A DNA stretch of 64,000 nucleotides from Kappaphycus alvarezii (Eukaryota; Rhodophyta; Florideophyceae; Gigartinales; Solieriaceae): positions 186,001 through 250,000 of the forward strand of contig NADL03000127.1 in NCBI GenBank assembly GCA_002205965.3. The letters are read 5' to 3'. The notes under the pieces were generated by a model. The model had not been told where the DNA came from. It made no database searches and saw only the letters and a list, made by a program, of their open reading frames with translations. Positions 11,584 to 22,785 of the stretch are shown piece after piece; within the stretch, counting starts at the first letter, position 1, and each line of letters begins with the position of its first letter. A program made the translations under genes and the position numbers.

Positions 11584-13751
11584 ATGTCCCTCCCCGCCTC
11601 CCCCCTTCCCCCGCCAACCGCAGTCCACGTTGAATTCGCCCCGGGCAAGACCCTCCGCTTTGAAACCGGCCGCATCGCACGCCACGCCGCCGGCGCCGTC
11701 AACGTCCGCTTCGGCGACACCCTCCTCCTCTGCACCGCCTGCGCCCAGTCCAGTACCGAATCCCCCGACTTTCTGCCCCTGCGCGTCGATTTCACCGAAA
11801 AGTTCTCCGCCGCCGGCCGCACCAGCGGCAGCTACATCAAGCGCGAGGGCAGGCCCTCGGACCGTGAGATTCTCGTCGCACGCTTGGTCGACCGCTCCCT
11901 GCGTCCCATGTTTGAGCCGGGCTACTTTCACGACGTCCAGCTTTTGGCCACCGTCTTTTCGTATGACGGCGTCCATCGTCCCGATGCCGTCGCCATTTGT
12001 GCTGCCAGTGCCGCCCTTCATATTTCCGATATTCCGCTCGCCGCACCGGTCGCCGCTGTGCGAATGGGCTGGGATGGGCAGTGTTGGCAGGTCGAGCCGC
12101 GGGCGGACGCTTTGAGTGCCGAGATGGTCGTGGCGGGCTGTGCAAATGGGCTGGTGATGATTGATGGGTGGGGCGAGTTTGTGGAGGAGCCCGTTTTATT
12201 GCAGGGCGTGAAAATGGCCTCTCGCCCCATCCATGCTATATGCCAGGCTATTGAGCAGCTGCGTGAAAAGACGGGGAGAGTGGAAAAGGTCAAGGAAAGG
12301 CGCGTCGTCGCGATGGAGATCAAGGAGCAGGTCGCGTCACTCGCTTGGGGGATCCGTGACGCTCTCACTGTCGTCAAGAAAAAGGAACGCGACAGGCAGA
12401 TTGAGCTGATACGGCAACGAGTGTTTGCCGATTTCAAAAGTGGCAGCAGGGAGGGGCCGGAGGATCAGGAATCGAGCGCCGAACACACCGTCTTGCTCAA
12501 AATGGCCTGGAAGGAGATGCTCGAAAAGGAAATGAAGCGATTGATTGTGGACAGCAATATGCGCCTTGATGGCAGGGGTCCGGATGTCATTAGGCCCATA
12601 ACCATTGATTTGGCGCCCCTGCCTTGTGTCCATGGTTCCTGTCTATTCACCAGAGGGGAAACGCAGACGCTGGCCGTCGCTACCATAGGAGGTGAGGAAA
12701 TGGTGCAAAGGTTCGAGACACTAGAGGGCGAGGGCGCTGCACGCTTTTACCTGCACTATTCGTTTCCTCCGTTTAGCGTCGGTGAGGTGGGCAGGCTCGG
12801 CACACCGGGCAGGAGAGAGATTGGCCATGGAAAGCTAGCGGAAAAGGCTCTAGCCGTGGCTATGCCGTCACTGGAAGAGTTTCCGTACGTCGTGCGAGTG
12901 GAGAGCAACATTACGGAGAGCAATGGCAGTTCAAGCATGGCGAGTGTTTGCGGAGGGTGCATCGCCCTTGTTGAAGCCGGAATACCGTTGAAGAGTCTGG
13001 TCGCTGGCGTTGCTATGGGCGTCATCGTGGATGAGAAAGGCGCAGACTGGCAAGGGGGCGAGGGTGGTGACGCCGCCGTTGTTCTGACGGATATACTGGG
13101 AGTGGAGGATGCGCTGGGGAGCTGCGACGCCAAGTTTGCTGGGAATAAGCGCGGGATCTCTGCGTTGCAACTGGACATAAAGTTGCAGGGGATTTCAGTG
13201 GAGCTGTTTGAGCGAATCATGATGCGGGCAAAGGAGGCGAGGGCGCGGGTCATAGATTGCATGGAGGCGGCGGTCCCGTTGAACAAGCGGTCGTTGCCGG
13301 ATTCAGTGCCAAAGGTCAAGGTGATACGCATTCCGCCCAAGCAGGTTGGGGAGATGATCGGGCCGGTGGCAAGACTGTTCGGTCGATTATTGACCGATGC
13401 GGGGGAGAAGAGGTGACGCGAATATCTGCCAATAGTGATGGCCGGGTGGTTGTGTCGTCGTCGCAGGTGGCACTTGTTGATCGGGCGATCGACTTGATCG
13501 GGACAGTGACGAGAAAGTTTGACGTTGGGACGACACTGACGGGAACAGTGACGAAAATTTTGCCGTTTGGTGCGTACGTGGAAATTGCAAAGGGGAAAGA
13601 GGGCTGGTTGCATATTTCTGAACTCGAGAATGAGAGGACGAATAATGTCGAGGATGTGTGTAGTGTCGGAGACAACATTGAGGTGAAGATAATGGAAGTT
13701 GGACAAGGCGGACAAATACGGGTGAGCAGGAAAGCATGCTTGCACAAATGA
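11584..13751 (+). CDS. pnp: polyribonucleotide nucleotidyltransferase (PNPase), one frameshift
   Basis: Phosphorolytic 3'-to-5' exoribonuclease and RNA tail polymerase, expected in plastid or mitochondrion. First RNase PH core: the block with FTEKFSAAGR and SYIKREGRPSDREIL (about 11790-11880), then RSLRPMFEPGY. After an all-alpha linker comes the second core: RLDGRGPDVIRPI, RREIGHGKLAEKAL, ITESNGSSSMASVCGG and the catalytic Asp-containing TDILGVEDALGSCDAKFAG (about 13090-13140). A KH domain and an S1 domain (VTKILPFGAYVEIAKGKEGW) close the protein. A single missing base at 13361-13370, inside the KH GxxG loop, moves the KH/S1 part to another frame. Without it the protein is about 722 residues, the usual family length. 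The ATG at 11584 sits just before the first core. The frame stays open upstream to 11119, so a transit peptide could start at 11299 or 11251. No introns. Confidence 0.93.
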
Positions 13752-13761
13752 CAATGACCTG

Positions 13762-13767
13762 AATAAA
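13762..13767 (+). terminator. AATAAA polyadenylation signal candidate
   Basis: AATAAA lies 11 bases after the PNPase stop codon, implying a very short 3' UTR. About 230 bp then separate PNPase from the opposing kinase 3' end. Confidence 0.45.
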
Positions 13768-14012
13768 AGTAACGCTTTATGTGAGGGAGCAAAACATTGC
13801 AACGCGTGGAAATGTTCATCCCAACCGCGGCTCTAGTCTGTTGTTGGTCCGTGATCAACGCTCTCCCCCTCCCTTTGAGTCGCTGAAGCTTGGTTTGCCG
13901 ACGAAATCCGCTCTCCCTTCCCAGCGCTGTAAGCAACGCGCTCACCCGCCTCGGCCTCGTTCCCCTCCATCCCACCAGCACATGAAAATCTATCTGATTG
14001 TCTACAATCCCC

Positions 14013-16399
14013 TCACTGTGCTCGCTTTGAGCCCGCCGCCCCTGCCGCTGGATGTTCGACAATGTCCAAAGGCTTGCACTTGACCGCGGGAGGGATGCGG
14101 GGGGTCCCGGCGGTGGCAACGCGGCAGGTATTCGCCCTCCGACCTTTGACCTCGAGTGCTGCACCTGGGTCTCCAGCGACATTTGTCGCAACGGCCACTG
14201 CTTGGAGACACCCGATGCGCTGGGCGAGCCTTGAAAAGACGGGATCCCTGGCTCGTCCTCGGATCTGAATTGCAGGAATTCGTCCTCTGCAGCCTCGCGC
14301 GGTTGCGACACTCTCGAGTTGAGCATGGCGTTTCCGGACACGCGCGGTGAAACGGCGGGCAACTCCCTCGACTCGCTTCTGTCCGCATGCCAGCCATGCT
14401 GAAAGACGCCGGCCTGAAGCTCCATCAAAAGTTCCTCTTCTCTCAGCGGGACGGCGCAGTTGCGGCTGGCATGATGTCCGACGCGGGCGCCACCGATGTG
14501 ATGCAAGGCCAACTCCCGAGGGGGGCAATGCCCGCGAATCGAGCGAGCTGCTCCAGACGTTGGACGGCGGCAGACCGCCCGCCCAGTGAACCAACGACCT
14601 CTGCCTGCCCTTGGAGTTTGCGACATACCTCGACGACGACGGCACGTAACTACTCGGGGCGAAAGCAACCTTGTCCGCCGCAGATGCGTCTTCGACGGCG
14701 ACGCCGTGCTCGCCGTGCCGATGGCCCGCGGCGCCGTCCAACCTCGGCAGATGGTGCTGATACTGTTGGTGAAACTGAAACATGCCGTTAGTGGTGCGTA
14801 CAATGGCGGGCTTTCCGCCGGCGCCGGTGCCCCAGGTGGTGTTGACGTTGAGATGGCCCGTGGAGGTAAAGTTGGGGGCTGAGGCACTGTAAAACTCGTC
14901 GACCGGGGTCGGGGGCTCTGCATCGGGCCGCTTGATGACGACGGGGCGGGAGCGGACCGGGCGCATCTGCCTTGCGGGCGGGCACCACGGCTGCCCCGCG
15001 TCGAGCGGGAGGCCGCGAACAAAGGGATGTTCCAGGGCCTCTGCCGGGGTCCAACGCTCATTGGGATCGACGCGAAGCATGCCCAGTAACAAATCGACAA
15101 AGCACTCCCTGAGGGCGCGTTGTGGCGGATCGGGGGGCCGAGTGGAGTGGGAAAACGAGAGGACAATGTCGCGCAGGGTGCGCTGCTTGAAGAAGCGGCG
15201 CCATGCGGGGAGGGAGATGTTGTTTTCGTGCTCGTATTGTGCGACGGTCTTGAGGCGGAAGAGGTGCATGTCGTGCGGGGTGTGGTCGACGGTGGGCGGG
15301 GAGTTGAAAAACCGGGGTGGTGTGACGGCAGCGGCGGAGGAAGCGGTCGGGCATGGGGCCGAGCATTTCGACGATGCGGGAGATCATGTTCATTTCGTTT
15401 TGGCCGGGGAAGAGCGGGATGCCGAGGAAGAGCTCTGCGGCGACGCAGCCGAGACTCCACATGTCGATTTGGGGGCCATAGGCGCCGGCGCCGAGGAGGA
15501 CCTCCGGGGAGCGGTAGAAGCGGGACTGGACGTACGAGTAGACCGGGTAGTGGAGCTGGCAGGCGGAGCCAAAGTCGATGATCTTGACGTGGTGGGGGTG
15601 GATGGTGGTGAGGAGGATGTTTTCCGGCTTGAGATCGCAGTGGATGACCTCCGAGTGGACGAGGACGTTCAAGGTGGTGAGGAGTTGTACGAGGATGTGG
15701 CGGAGGGTTGGGAGGTCGAGGCCGACGTAATTGTTGTGCTTGAGAAACTCGTAGAGGTTGACGCCGAGGCGTTCAAAGACCAGGCAGAGATGACCGCGAA
15801 AGATAAAGTGGGTGAAAATCTTGACAATGTGTCGGGTGTCGTCGTCGGGATTGTTCCAGTGGAGCATGCGGAGGATGTTGATTTCGACCCAGGCCTGATT
15901 GAAATAGGCGGGCTGATTCTTGATGACCTTGACTGCGACGATTTGAACCGGTGGTGCAGAGTTTGCACTTGACGACCTGACCAAAGGTACCGGTGCCGAG
16001 GAGGTCGAGGACGAGGTAGTGATTGCCCTGATCGTCGGAGAGGGTGTCCTGGACAAAGAGGATGTAGTCGTGGCAGTGGTTGTCGTATCCGTTGTTGTGG
16101 ACGGGATTGTTTGGGTGGGTGAGGCATCTGCGTGGGGCGGCGGAGGGCGGGGCGGCGAGGTGTGGATTGCATGTACGGTACAGGTGGAGGAGGCCGTGAG
16201 TGACTTTGGCGAGTGTGGGTGGAGGAGGTGGAGGTTGAGTGTCGGTGTCGGTGGTGTCGGTGGTGTCGGTGGTGTCGGTCAAGGGCGGATGAGAGTTGGG
16301 GGGCGGCGGACGAGGATGACGGTTCCATGCAATATATTTGAGGGGCGGAGAGGCGGAAGAGGGCTCGCGGTCTGGCTCGTTCATGGCGGAATCACGCAC
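14013..16399 (-). CDS. YAK1/DYRK-family dual-specificity protein kinase, three frameshifts
   Basis: A CMGC kinase of the YAK1 branch, which in other eukaryotes links nutrient and stress signals (TOR, PKA) to growth control. After a Pro/Thr-rich N-terminus come the family's NNGYDNHCHDYILFVQD lead-in, glycine loop GTGTFGQVVKC, lysine motif VAVKVIKNQPAYFNQAW, LVFERLGVNLYEFLK, catalytic HCDLKPENILL, DFGSAC, and activation loop YSYVQSRFYRSPEVLLG with the DYRK-type tyrosine. IDMWSLGCVAAELFLGIPLFPG and the C-lobe end RWTPAEALEHPFVRG follow, then a low-complexity tail. One-base indels near 15945-15950, 15306-15317 (next to a homopolymer) and 14520-14525 (six G) split the frame; codons with G/C in third position continue across each break. 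The true stop is uncertain (about 14.0 kb). The start is ATG 16399 or 16381. No introns. Tail to tail with PNPase. Confidence 0.9.
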
Positions 16400-16686
16400 G
16401 GGTGTGTTTCCCTAGCCTGCCGCATGCCTTGCGCGCATGTCCGTCGTCCGTCGTCGTCGTGTGTGTGTGATGGTTGATGGAGGAGGCCGAGGCCCAGGCC
16501 GACACCGAGGAGGAGGAAAAGGCAGAGGAAAACTGTGGCGTGCTTAGCAAGATTGTGCAATCGCTCCACTCATCTCTCGGCCTGCCCTGCCTCTCCAACC
16601 AAGCCCTACTCAGTCTTTTGTCTCGCCCTCTTTCATCGCCCATTCACCCATCCCAACTATTCCTCTACACGTGTAATCCCTGTCCA

Positions 16687-16930
16687 TCTATACTGTACTA
16701 CTGTACTGTACTGTACTATGTACTATGTACTTTATGTATTCATTGTACTGTAATTCTCTCCTCACATGACACTACTGTACCCTTCTCACAAATCCAATAA
16801 TTAACATTTCTACCCTTCCAAGCCTACTTTTCCCACAAACTCAGGCGTCTGTATACTGTACAGTACTGTACCGCACAGTACTGTACTATACATATACTGT
16901 GTACTGTACATGTATGTACAGTATGTACAA
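16687..16930. repeat. TACTGTA palindrome clusters upstream of the kinase
   Basis: Two dense clusters of TACTGTA/TACAGTA/TATGTAC units (16687-16752 and 16852-16930) lie about 290-530 bp upstream of the kinase start. They mirror the cluster ahead of PNPase, so the gene pair is bracketed. Confidence 0.8.
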
Positions 16931-19900
16931 TGTGCGCAAAAGTACATTTCATGCAGAGAATTTCGGTAACACTCCCTATTTGGCTATAGCTTGCAACATG
17001 TTTCGCTTTCATCCACTCGTATCGGAACAATATTCTTATCTTTCCGGCAATTATCCCAAAACCCATTTCTATAAACTTGTTTAACCTGTCGGTCCAGTTT
17101 TTACGTGTTGATATCGAAATTGTTCCTTCATGTGGAAAATTTGTTCAAGCTTGAACCAATTCAAAACACACCATAGTCCGTCTTGACAAATATTTAAAAT
17201 CTGTTACAATATATATTCTATGATCTTCATTTGATCTTTAGGGATAAAACATCATTAAATATAAAATAAATCAAATATCCGGAAATATTTGAAACATTCC
17301 ACTTTTCAATATGGATGCATTTGTTGCTGTTTAATTTCCTTTCAAGAATAACACAGTTTGTATTCGTATGATCTACAAGTCATTCTGGCTAAAACTTTTT
17401 AAAGTAATCCATTTTACGCCAGTTACATTTTCAGAGTAATTTGTGCTCTACCTCTATGGCTCTATCAGCTATTTGAGTACCACAAGAATATTGAATTGCT
17501 TTCAAATAAAATGATTTGGCTATAAACAGTTTTTTGATAGTTACTTTTTGGTCGCACTTTAGTTTTGATTTATCGAGAATAATATGCTCCGTAATCTTGC
17601 ACATTACATTATTTCACAATCGTTTTAATTAATAACTTCTCCCTTCAACTGTAAAAAAGTATCTAAACACAACATGTAAATGTTCTCAACAATCAAAGTG
17701 ATTCAAAAACATACGCTCATTTTCCAGTGATATTATGATGTTGGTGTATACAGTGTATGGGTGAATCGAGGAGGTAGTATTACGGCATTACAATATGGTG
17801 TGCTTTATTCTACACGTCTACTCCCAGTATATCGGTTCGATTGATCAACGGCCGAGGTCCGACTACTACGCAAACCTTTTCTCGAATCACCGAGAAAACT
17901 CCAAAGAGACATGCAAGCCATCGGCCACGTGACCTACACTCAAGGCCAAATAGCGTCTCTGGTTTAGGCATGAAAGTAAAATTTATATTTACGCCTCTGC
18001 TCTTTTTCCGTGACTGATTCGTTTTTTCGACATGCAAAAGCTGAGGAGATTCGATCGCTTCCATGAGGGCGAGAGCAGTATATCAGCGAATAATATTTTT
18101 GGCCGCGTCACGTCTTGAGTATGTGTACCTGCTTTTTATCTAGCTATCATTTCGTTATGTTCAATAAAGTGCTTCGGTTACGCTAAGCAGGGTAGAGAAC
18201 GACGAGAATCCGTTGTGTTGTTTCAATCCTTGTGCTTAACTGACCTCCTGATCGCTGGTGCTGTGTCTAAAGATTTAGCGCCCACCGACACTTTCGACCC
18301 CACATGCTCTAGCGCAGTTTTTCAGTATCTCAACAAAGTAGAAACCAACTTTTTGAATGAACGACATGTTTTAATGGGACATGTTGTGCATCAAATTCAG
18401 TCAAAAGTAATTTCCGACTAAAACTCCACATTGACTATTTCCCGGGCAGTGAGAGAAAAATAGTATGAATCTCAATAACAAATAGGAAAGAGTGAAATTA
18501 AATTTTCCTTGGTGGCCTTTATCATCAAGTTTACAGGAAAAAGGAACTCTTTCTAAATAAAAAACTTTAATGTACTTGAAACAAATCGAAATTGTAAATT
18601 ATAATATTGAATGTCTGGTCGAAAAAGTTTGAAAAGAATTTTTTTCTATTATATCGAAACATTTCCTTTTCAATAAATATTTAAATTCCATCTCAAGTAC
18701 AATAATAAAGTCAAAGAAAATTGAAATTTTGCATTCATTCATGCAGAAAGGTGACCTACAAATAGGTTATACGAAATACTTTTAAGCCAATTCATTTCAG
18801 TATCAGTAACTTTGAACTATCTGTAAACTATCCAAAAATCCAAACAAAAACAATTTCCAAAAGAATCTTTTCTTCTGTTGTGACTGTAAGAATTTGGAGC
18901 ATTTACCGTTGGAGCTTGTTTAAATTTTGTCTTTTTCAATCAATAAATTGGGGAAGAGCTTCATATTTCAAATTAGATGAGTGTGACATGATTTAAGATA
19001 CTTTAGTTGAAGATTCAAATACGTTTTCCTTTTCACATGATCCAGTCCGCATATTCTTAGTTGGAGTCATGAGCTGTGCATCCTGATATTTCAATTAGTA
19101 TACTTAATTAGTGAATATTTAGGACAGTTTGAAGCGGAGGAAAAGTTTTGTACTTCCTCCCTTATTTCATACCTTATTGTAGCTTGCAAGGAATTTATTC
19201 ATACTAACTGCTAAATATTCATCGAAAGAACACCGTTACATACTCTCAAGTGTAAAAAGAGGACATCGATGAGAATGAACCAAATTTTTGCAGACCAAAC
19301 TGCAGTAAAGAAAATAATTCTTACAATTAATGAATATTATACTTCGAATATTTGTAGAAAATTTTCGCGTAGGCCCACGGATCTGAATCATAGAAAGACA
19401 TGATGTCGCTCCGAATATTTCAATTTATTCAAAAGAATAATTATCTGTATTATCGCAAAATTGGGCAATTTTAGCTTATTTTACAGATGTAGAATATTAT
19501 ATTCAGAAAATTCATCCTTTTCACCAAATAAATACTCAGGAAAAATCCATGTCCAAAAACTAGGCTGAAATATCATCTAGCTACACTTATATTTATGGAA
19601 CTGAATTTATTCAACACAGCTCCAAGATATTAACTGAAAGTAGCAGTAATTGAGCTTTCATGAGTAGAGCGTGGAATAGAACAGGAATTCCATACTTTCT
19701 CATTCAAACAAAATTACGTATGAAAATGTATCGAGACAGTATTTAGTCCTGGTTTACTTCATGTGCCCAAATCACAAAAACGAGTCATGGATATTTATCT
19801 TCAGTGGACCTTCCGTCGGTACATGATTATTCTCAGGACCGAGAAAAATTTTTTCGTGAATTATATGTAAGAGAACTTTCTTACCTTCCCGCTTCAAGTA

Positions 19901-21536
19901 TTAATAAATCATTTGGGGTAAAGCCTACTTTAATCTACGAAGAGGTCGAATAGGCTCAAAAAGTATAACAAATATGAGAACGCCCATCGAGCTCAACATA
20001 AAGGCACTTAATGATGCATGTATTAGGGTATGAGCGAGACTCCAATTTTTAGGAACAAGATTTTATCCTGACGAAATATACGATCTGGAAACTTTCAGCT
20101 CTCAAATTAAACTGAATCAATCAAAATCATAACTAAATATCTTGAGCGGATACGTAAATACACCTCTACTTTTTGTTATTCCTTCCAATTTTTTCTCATG
20201 CAGTGGATCACTTCTTGAGAAAAAAATTCTGTAATTTACGGAGTTGGAAAATGAAACTATATCTTTGTAGATTTAATGTAAACAAAGGCTCTTTTGGAAC
20301 GTCTTTGCCTGTCTGTGATTTGAAAAGGAAGATTTAAATTTCATCTCTAAGATTACAAAAGTTCGGGACTGCTTGTAGAAAGTAGAAAATCGTAGTTGGA
20401 GTATTTAAGTTGAAAATTGCATTAGACAAGTAGTCGTTATTATATTCAAAAAGAAACAATCTTATCAACTTTTGGAAAAGAAATTATCCGATCATCAAGT
20501 TTTTCGTATCATAATATATGCTTATTTACTGCTCCTAATATCTGCACACAAGAGATCGTTCTTGGTCTGCTGCTTGATTTATGCGAGTCATTTCAGGGAA
20601 ACCTTCGCACGCTGTAGCTCTCTACCGAAACTTAAGATGGTACTGCGGGTATTGTAGCATTGAGATGTGCATCCAAGCCGCGAACGTTTCAATATTTACC
20701 ACAGATCGAAGGCTCATACCTCATTAGCCAAATCAACTGCAACTAAGTACACAATTAACTCTAAATTACTACATATTCTAATTTTTCTTTTCTAAATAAT
20801 CATATACTCCTGCAAGTGCATTTTTGATGTATCAGTTTACTAAAAAATGAATATAAAAGCTGAGTTACGAATTGGGCGACAAAAACTGTCCTAATGAATT
20901 CCAAAACTTTCCCTAACCTGCATCGTAAATTAGGATCGCATAGAATCACATGTAAGCACCGAGAAATCTATATTTGTGTACTAACTTTGACAGCAAAAAA
21001 AATAGAAGGACAAACCCCTTGATTCAATGTCCGAAAAGCTGTATCATACTTGGTATTTTCAGAACTCCGTATTTTTTTTGTGATATACGCCTTAATTTTT
21101 TTAAACTGATGATGTTTCGCCATTAAATTTATTTCTAATATTTTCACGTTTGTTTTGTGAAAATTTATCGAAAAAAATCTTCCTTACATCATGGTACTCT
21201 TTTGAAAATTAAATTGGTACATTACGTATTCCAGGATATAAGACTTGATTTTAAAAAATGGCTGTTTTTCTTCACGGGATGAATTGTTGTCACTTCTATA
21301 GAATTCTGCAGAAAAAGATACATGTATCTGTTTCGCCAGCCAAAGAGCGCTACAAATTTCCATACTTTCAAAAAATAGTTTGTAGTAGACACATATAGTC
21401 ATAGATTTTATATATAGGAAACAATGAGGAAAGGGGAAACTTGATGAATAACTTTAGGAGGGAATCATCTAAATGTTAACTGATCCAAGGACATGCGAAT
21501 AAAACTAATTGAATAGATCTTTAGTTTTGAATTTTT
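16931..21536. other. very AT-rich gene-free stretch
   Basis: The composition drops sharply to AT-rich just outside the palindrome clusters. No frame longer than about 84 codons occurs, and none shows motifs I recognise on either strand. The right edge is the DIRS-like element. Confidence 0.65.
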
Positions 21537-21845
21537 GGTGGAATGATTGGAAAATGATGGGTGAATATGATAAGGGGGGTTGGACGTGGCTTTGATCTCC
21601 AACTCTCAGCAAGTCACGCTGTCACGGCTGCATCCGCCGGCCGGACTGTAAGCACTCCGAGCGAAGGCAACGAGGACGACTTACCGTTGCCCTCCAATTA
21701 AGGCAACGTGGACGACTTACCGTTGACCTACCCTTGCGCAAGGATGACTTGCGGTACGATCAAAACCGGTTCAACAGGGCTATATAACCTTCGACTTTGG
21801 TCGCCATCGCTGCTTTCTCTGCTCTCCAAGTCGTCGCTTGTTCTC
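21537..21845 (+). repeat. A1 direct repeat of DIRS-like element
   Basis: It is identical to 25787-26094 except for one extra T in a T-run near 21815. It contains two copies of an internal subrepeat (GGACGACTTACCGTTG at about 21673-21688 and 21710-21725) and a TATATAA box at 21781-21787, so it probably carries the element's promoter. Confidence 0.95.
21781..21787 (+). promoter_or_regulatory. TATA box of DIRS-like element
   Basis: TATATAA lies 125 bp upstream of the gag start. The right repeat has the same box at 26031-26037, where it could drive transcription out into flanking DNA. Confidence 0.6.
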
Positions 21846-21911
21846 AACATTCGAACCAGCTCCGGGCGAATCCTCGTCTAGGCCGACATTCACAACACAA
21901 CGTCTACAACC

Positions 21912-22753
21912 ATGACTAATGACTCCTCCTCCTCCTCGTCTGCACCATCCGCTCAGTCCCGCATCGTTACCCTCGAGAACAAGGTTGCCGGCATCGAAGG
22001 CCAGCTCTCTGAAATCGTCAACCTCCTCAAGGCCAACTCCGGAAACGCAGGCACCGCCGCACCCGCTGCGCCTGCAGGTATCGCCGAGGCTCCGTCGGAC
22101 CCGCCTGCCGACAAATCTCCGTCTGCCGCGGAAGCCTTTCAGTTGGGTAGTCTGCAGTTCTCGCTGCCAACTCCCTCCGCCGACCACGTCGCTGAAGCCT
22201 TCGCGGCCCGCCGTGCTTACGCTTCCACCGGTAAGCTTAACAAATTTGGGAAACCGGCCACCATCGCGCCTTTCCCCGCCAAAAGGTTCATTCCGGAACC
22301 TGAGGGACTGTTTGGAAGAATCAAGAACGCCGACCTGCGCGACGGGTGGGAGGCCGAGGTACTTTGGAACATCGGTGACAACTGCGAAAACGCCCTCGCA
22401 ACCGCTCACAAGGTTACCGAAGCTCTCGCTGCCAAGGACGTTGACGCCGCTACCGAGGCCTTTGCAGTGCTCAACCATTTCCTTGAGGCTTCGTACAATC
22501 GCGTACTGGAACGCGTGGATTTCTTCGCCGACTCCTCGAATCGGGCAAATCGGAGGCCATTCTCTTGCAGAAGTACCTTCGCGAAGACGACTACCCATAT
22601 TCCTCCGAATTGTATCGTTCTACCAAGCAGAAGTTTGCTGAGCTCCGTTCTCAGGCTTACGCGAAGGAGTTTAATAAGCAGCAAGCTGCTTCAGGAGGAC
22701 GCAGACAAGCTCGAGGACAAGGAAGCTCCGAGCATAAGCCCGCTCGCAAGTAA
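21912..22753 (+). CDS. gag-like protein of DIRS-like element, one frameshift
   Basis: Starts at the ATG 67 bp after A1. Residues about 17-40 (RIVTLENKVAGIEGQLSEIV and on) form a heptad-like coiled coil, followed by an Ala/Pro-rich linker and a folded-looking region (FGRIKNADLRDGWEAEVLWN). The C-terminus is short and basic (Gly/Arg/Lys-rich, ending HKPARK), suiting nucleic-acid binding. A one-base shift near 22520-22540 moves the last 70 codons to another frame. There is no zinc knuckle. It lies 32 bp upstream of the RT gene. The role as structural protein of the element's particle is inferred from position and coiled coil. Confidence 0.75.
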
Positions 22754-22785
22754 AACGGTCGTCCTCACGGCCTTTTTCCTTTGGT

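Noticed and set aside
11266-12145. Long antisense frames rich in Gly, Arg and Ala over the PNPase 5' half
   Set aside because: High GC removes stop codons on all frames. The sense frame carries all conserved PNPase motifs.
13316-15460. A 714-codon minus-strand open frame across the kinase and PNPase 3' ends
   Set aside because: It is the kinase tail frame (after the 14.52 kb indel) plus an antisense shadow of the PNPase S1 end and of the kinase core. The kinase motifs themselves are in other frames for most of its length.
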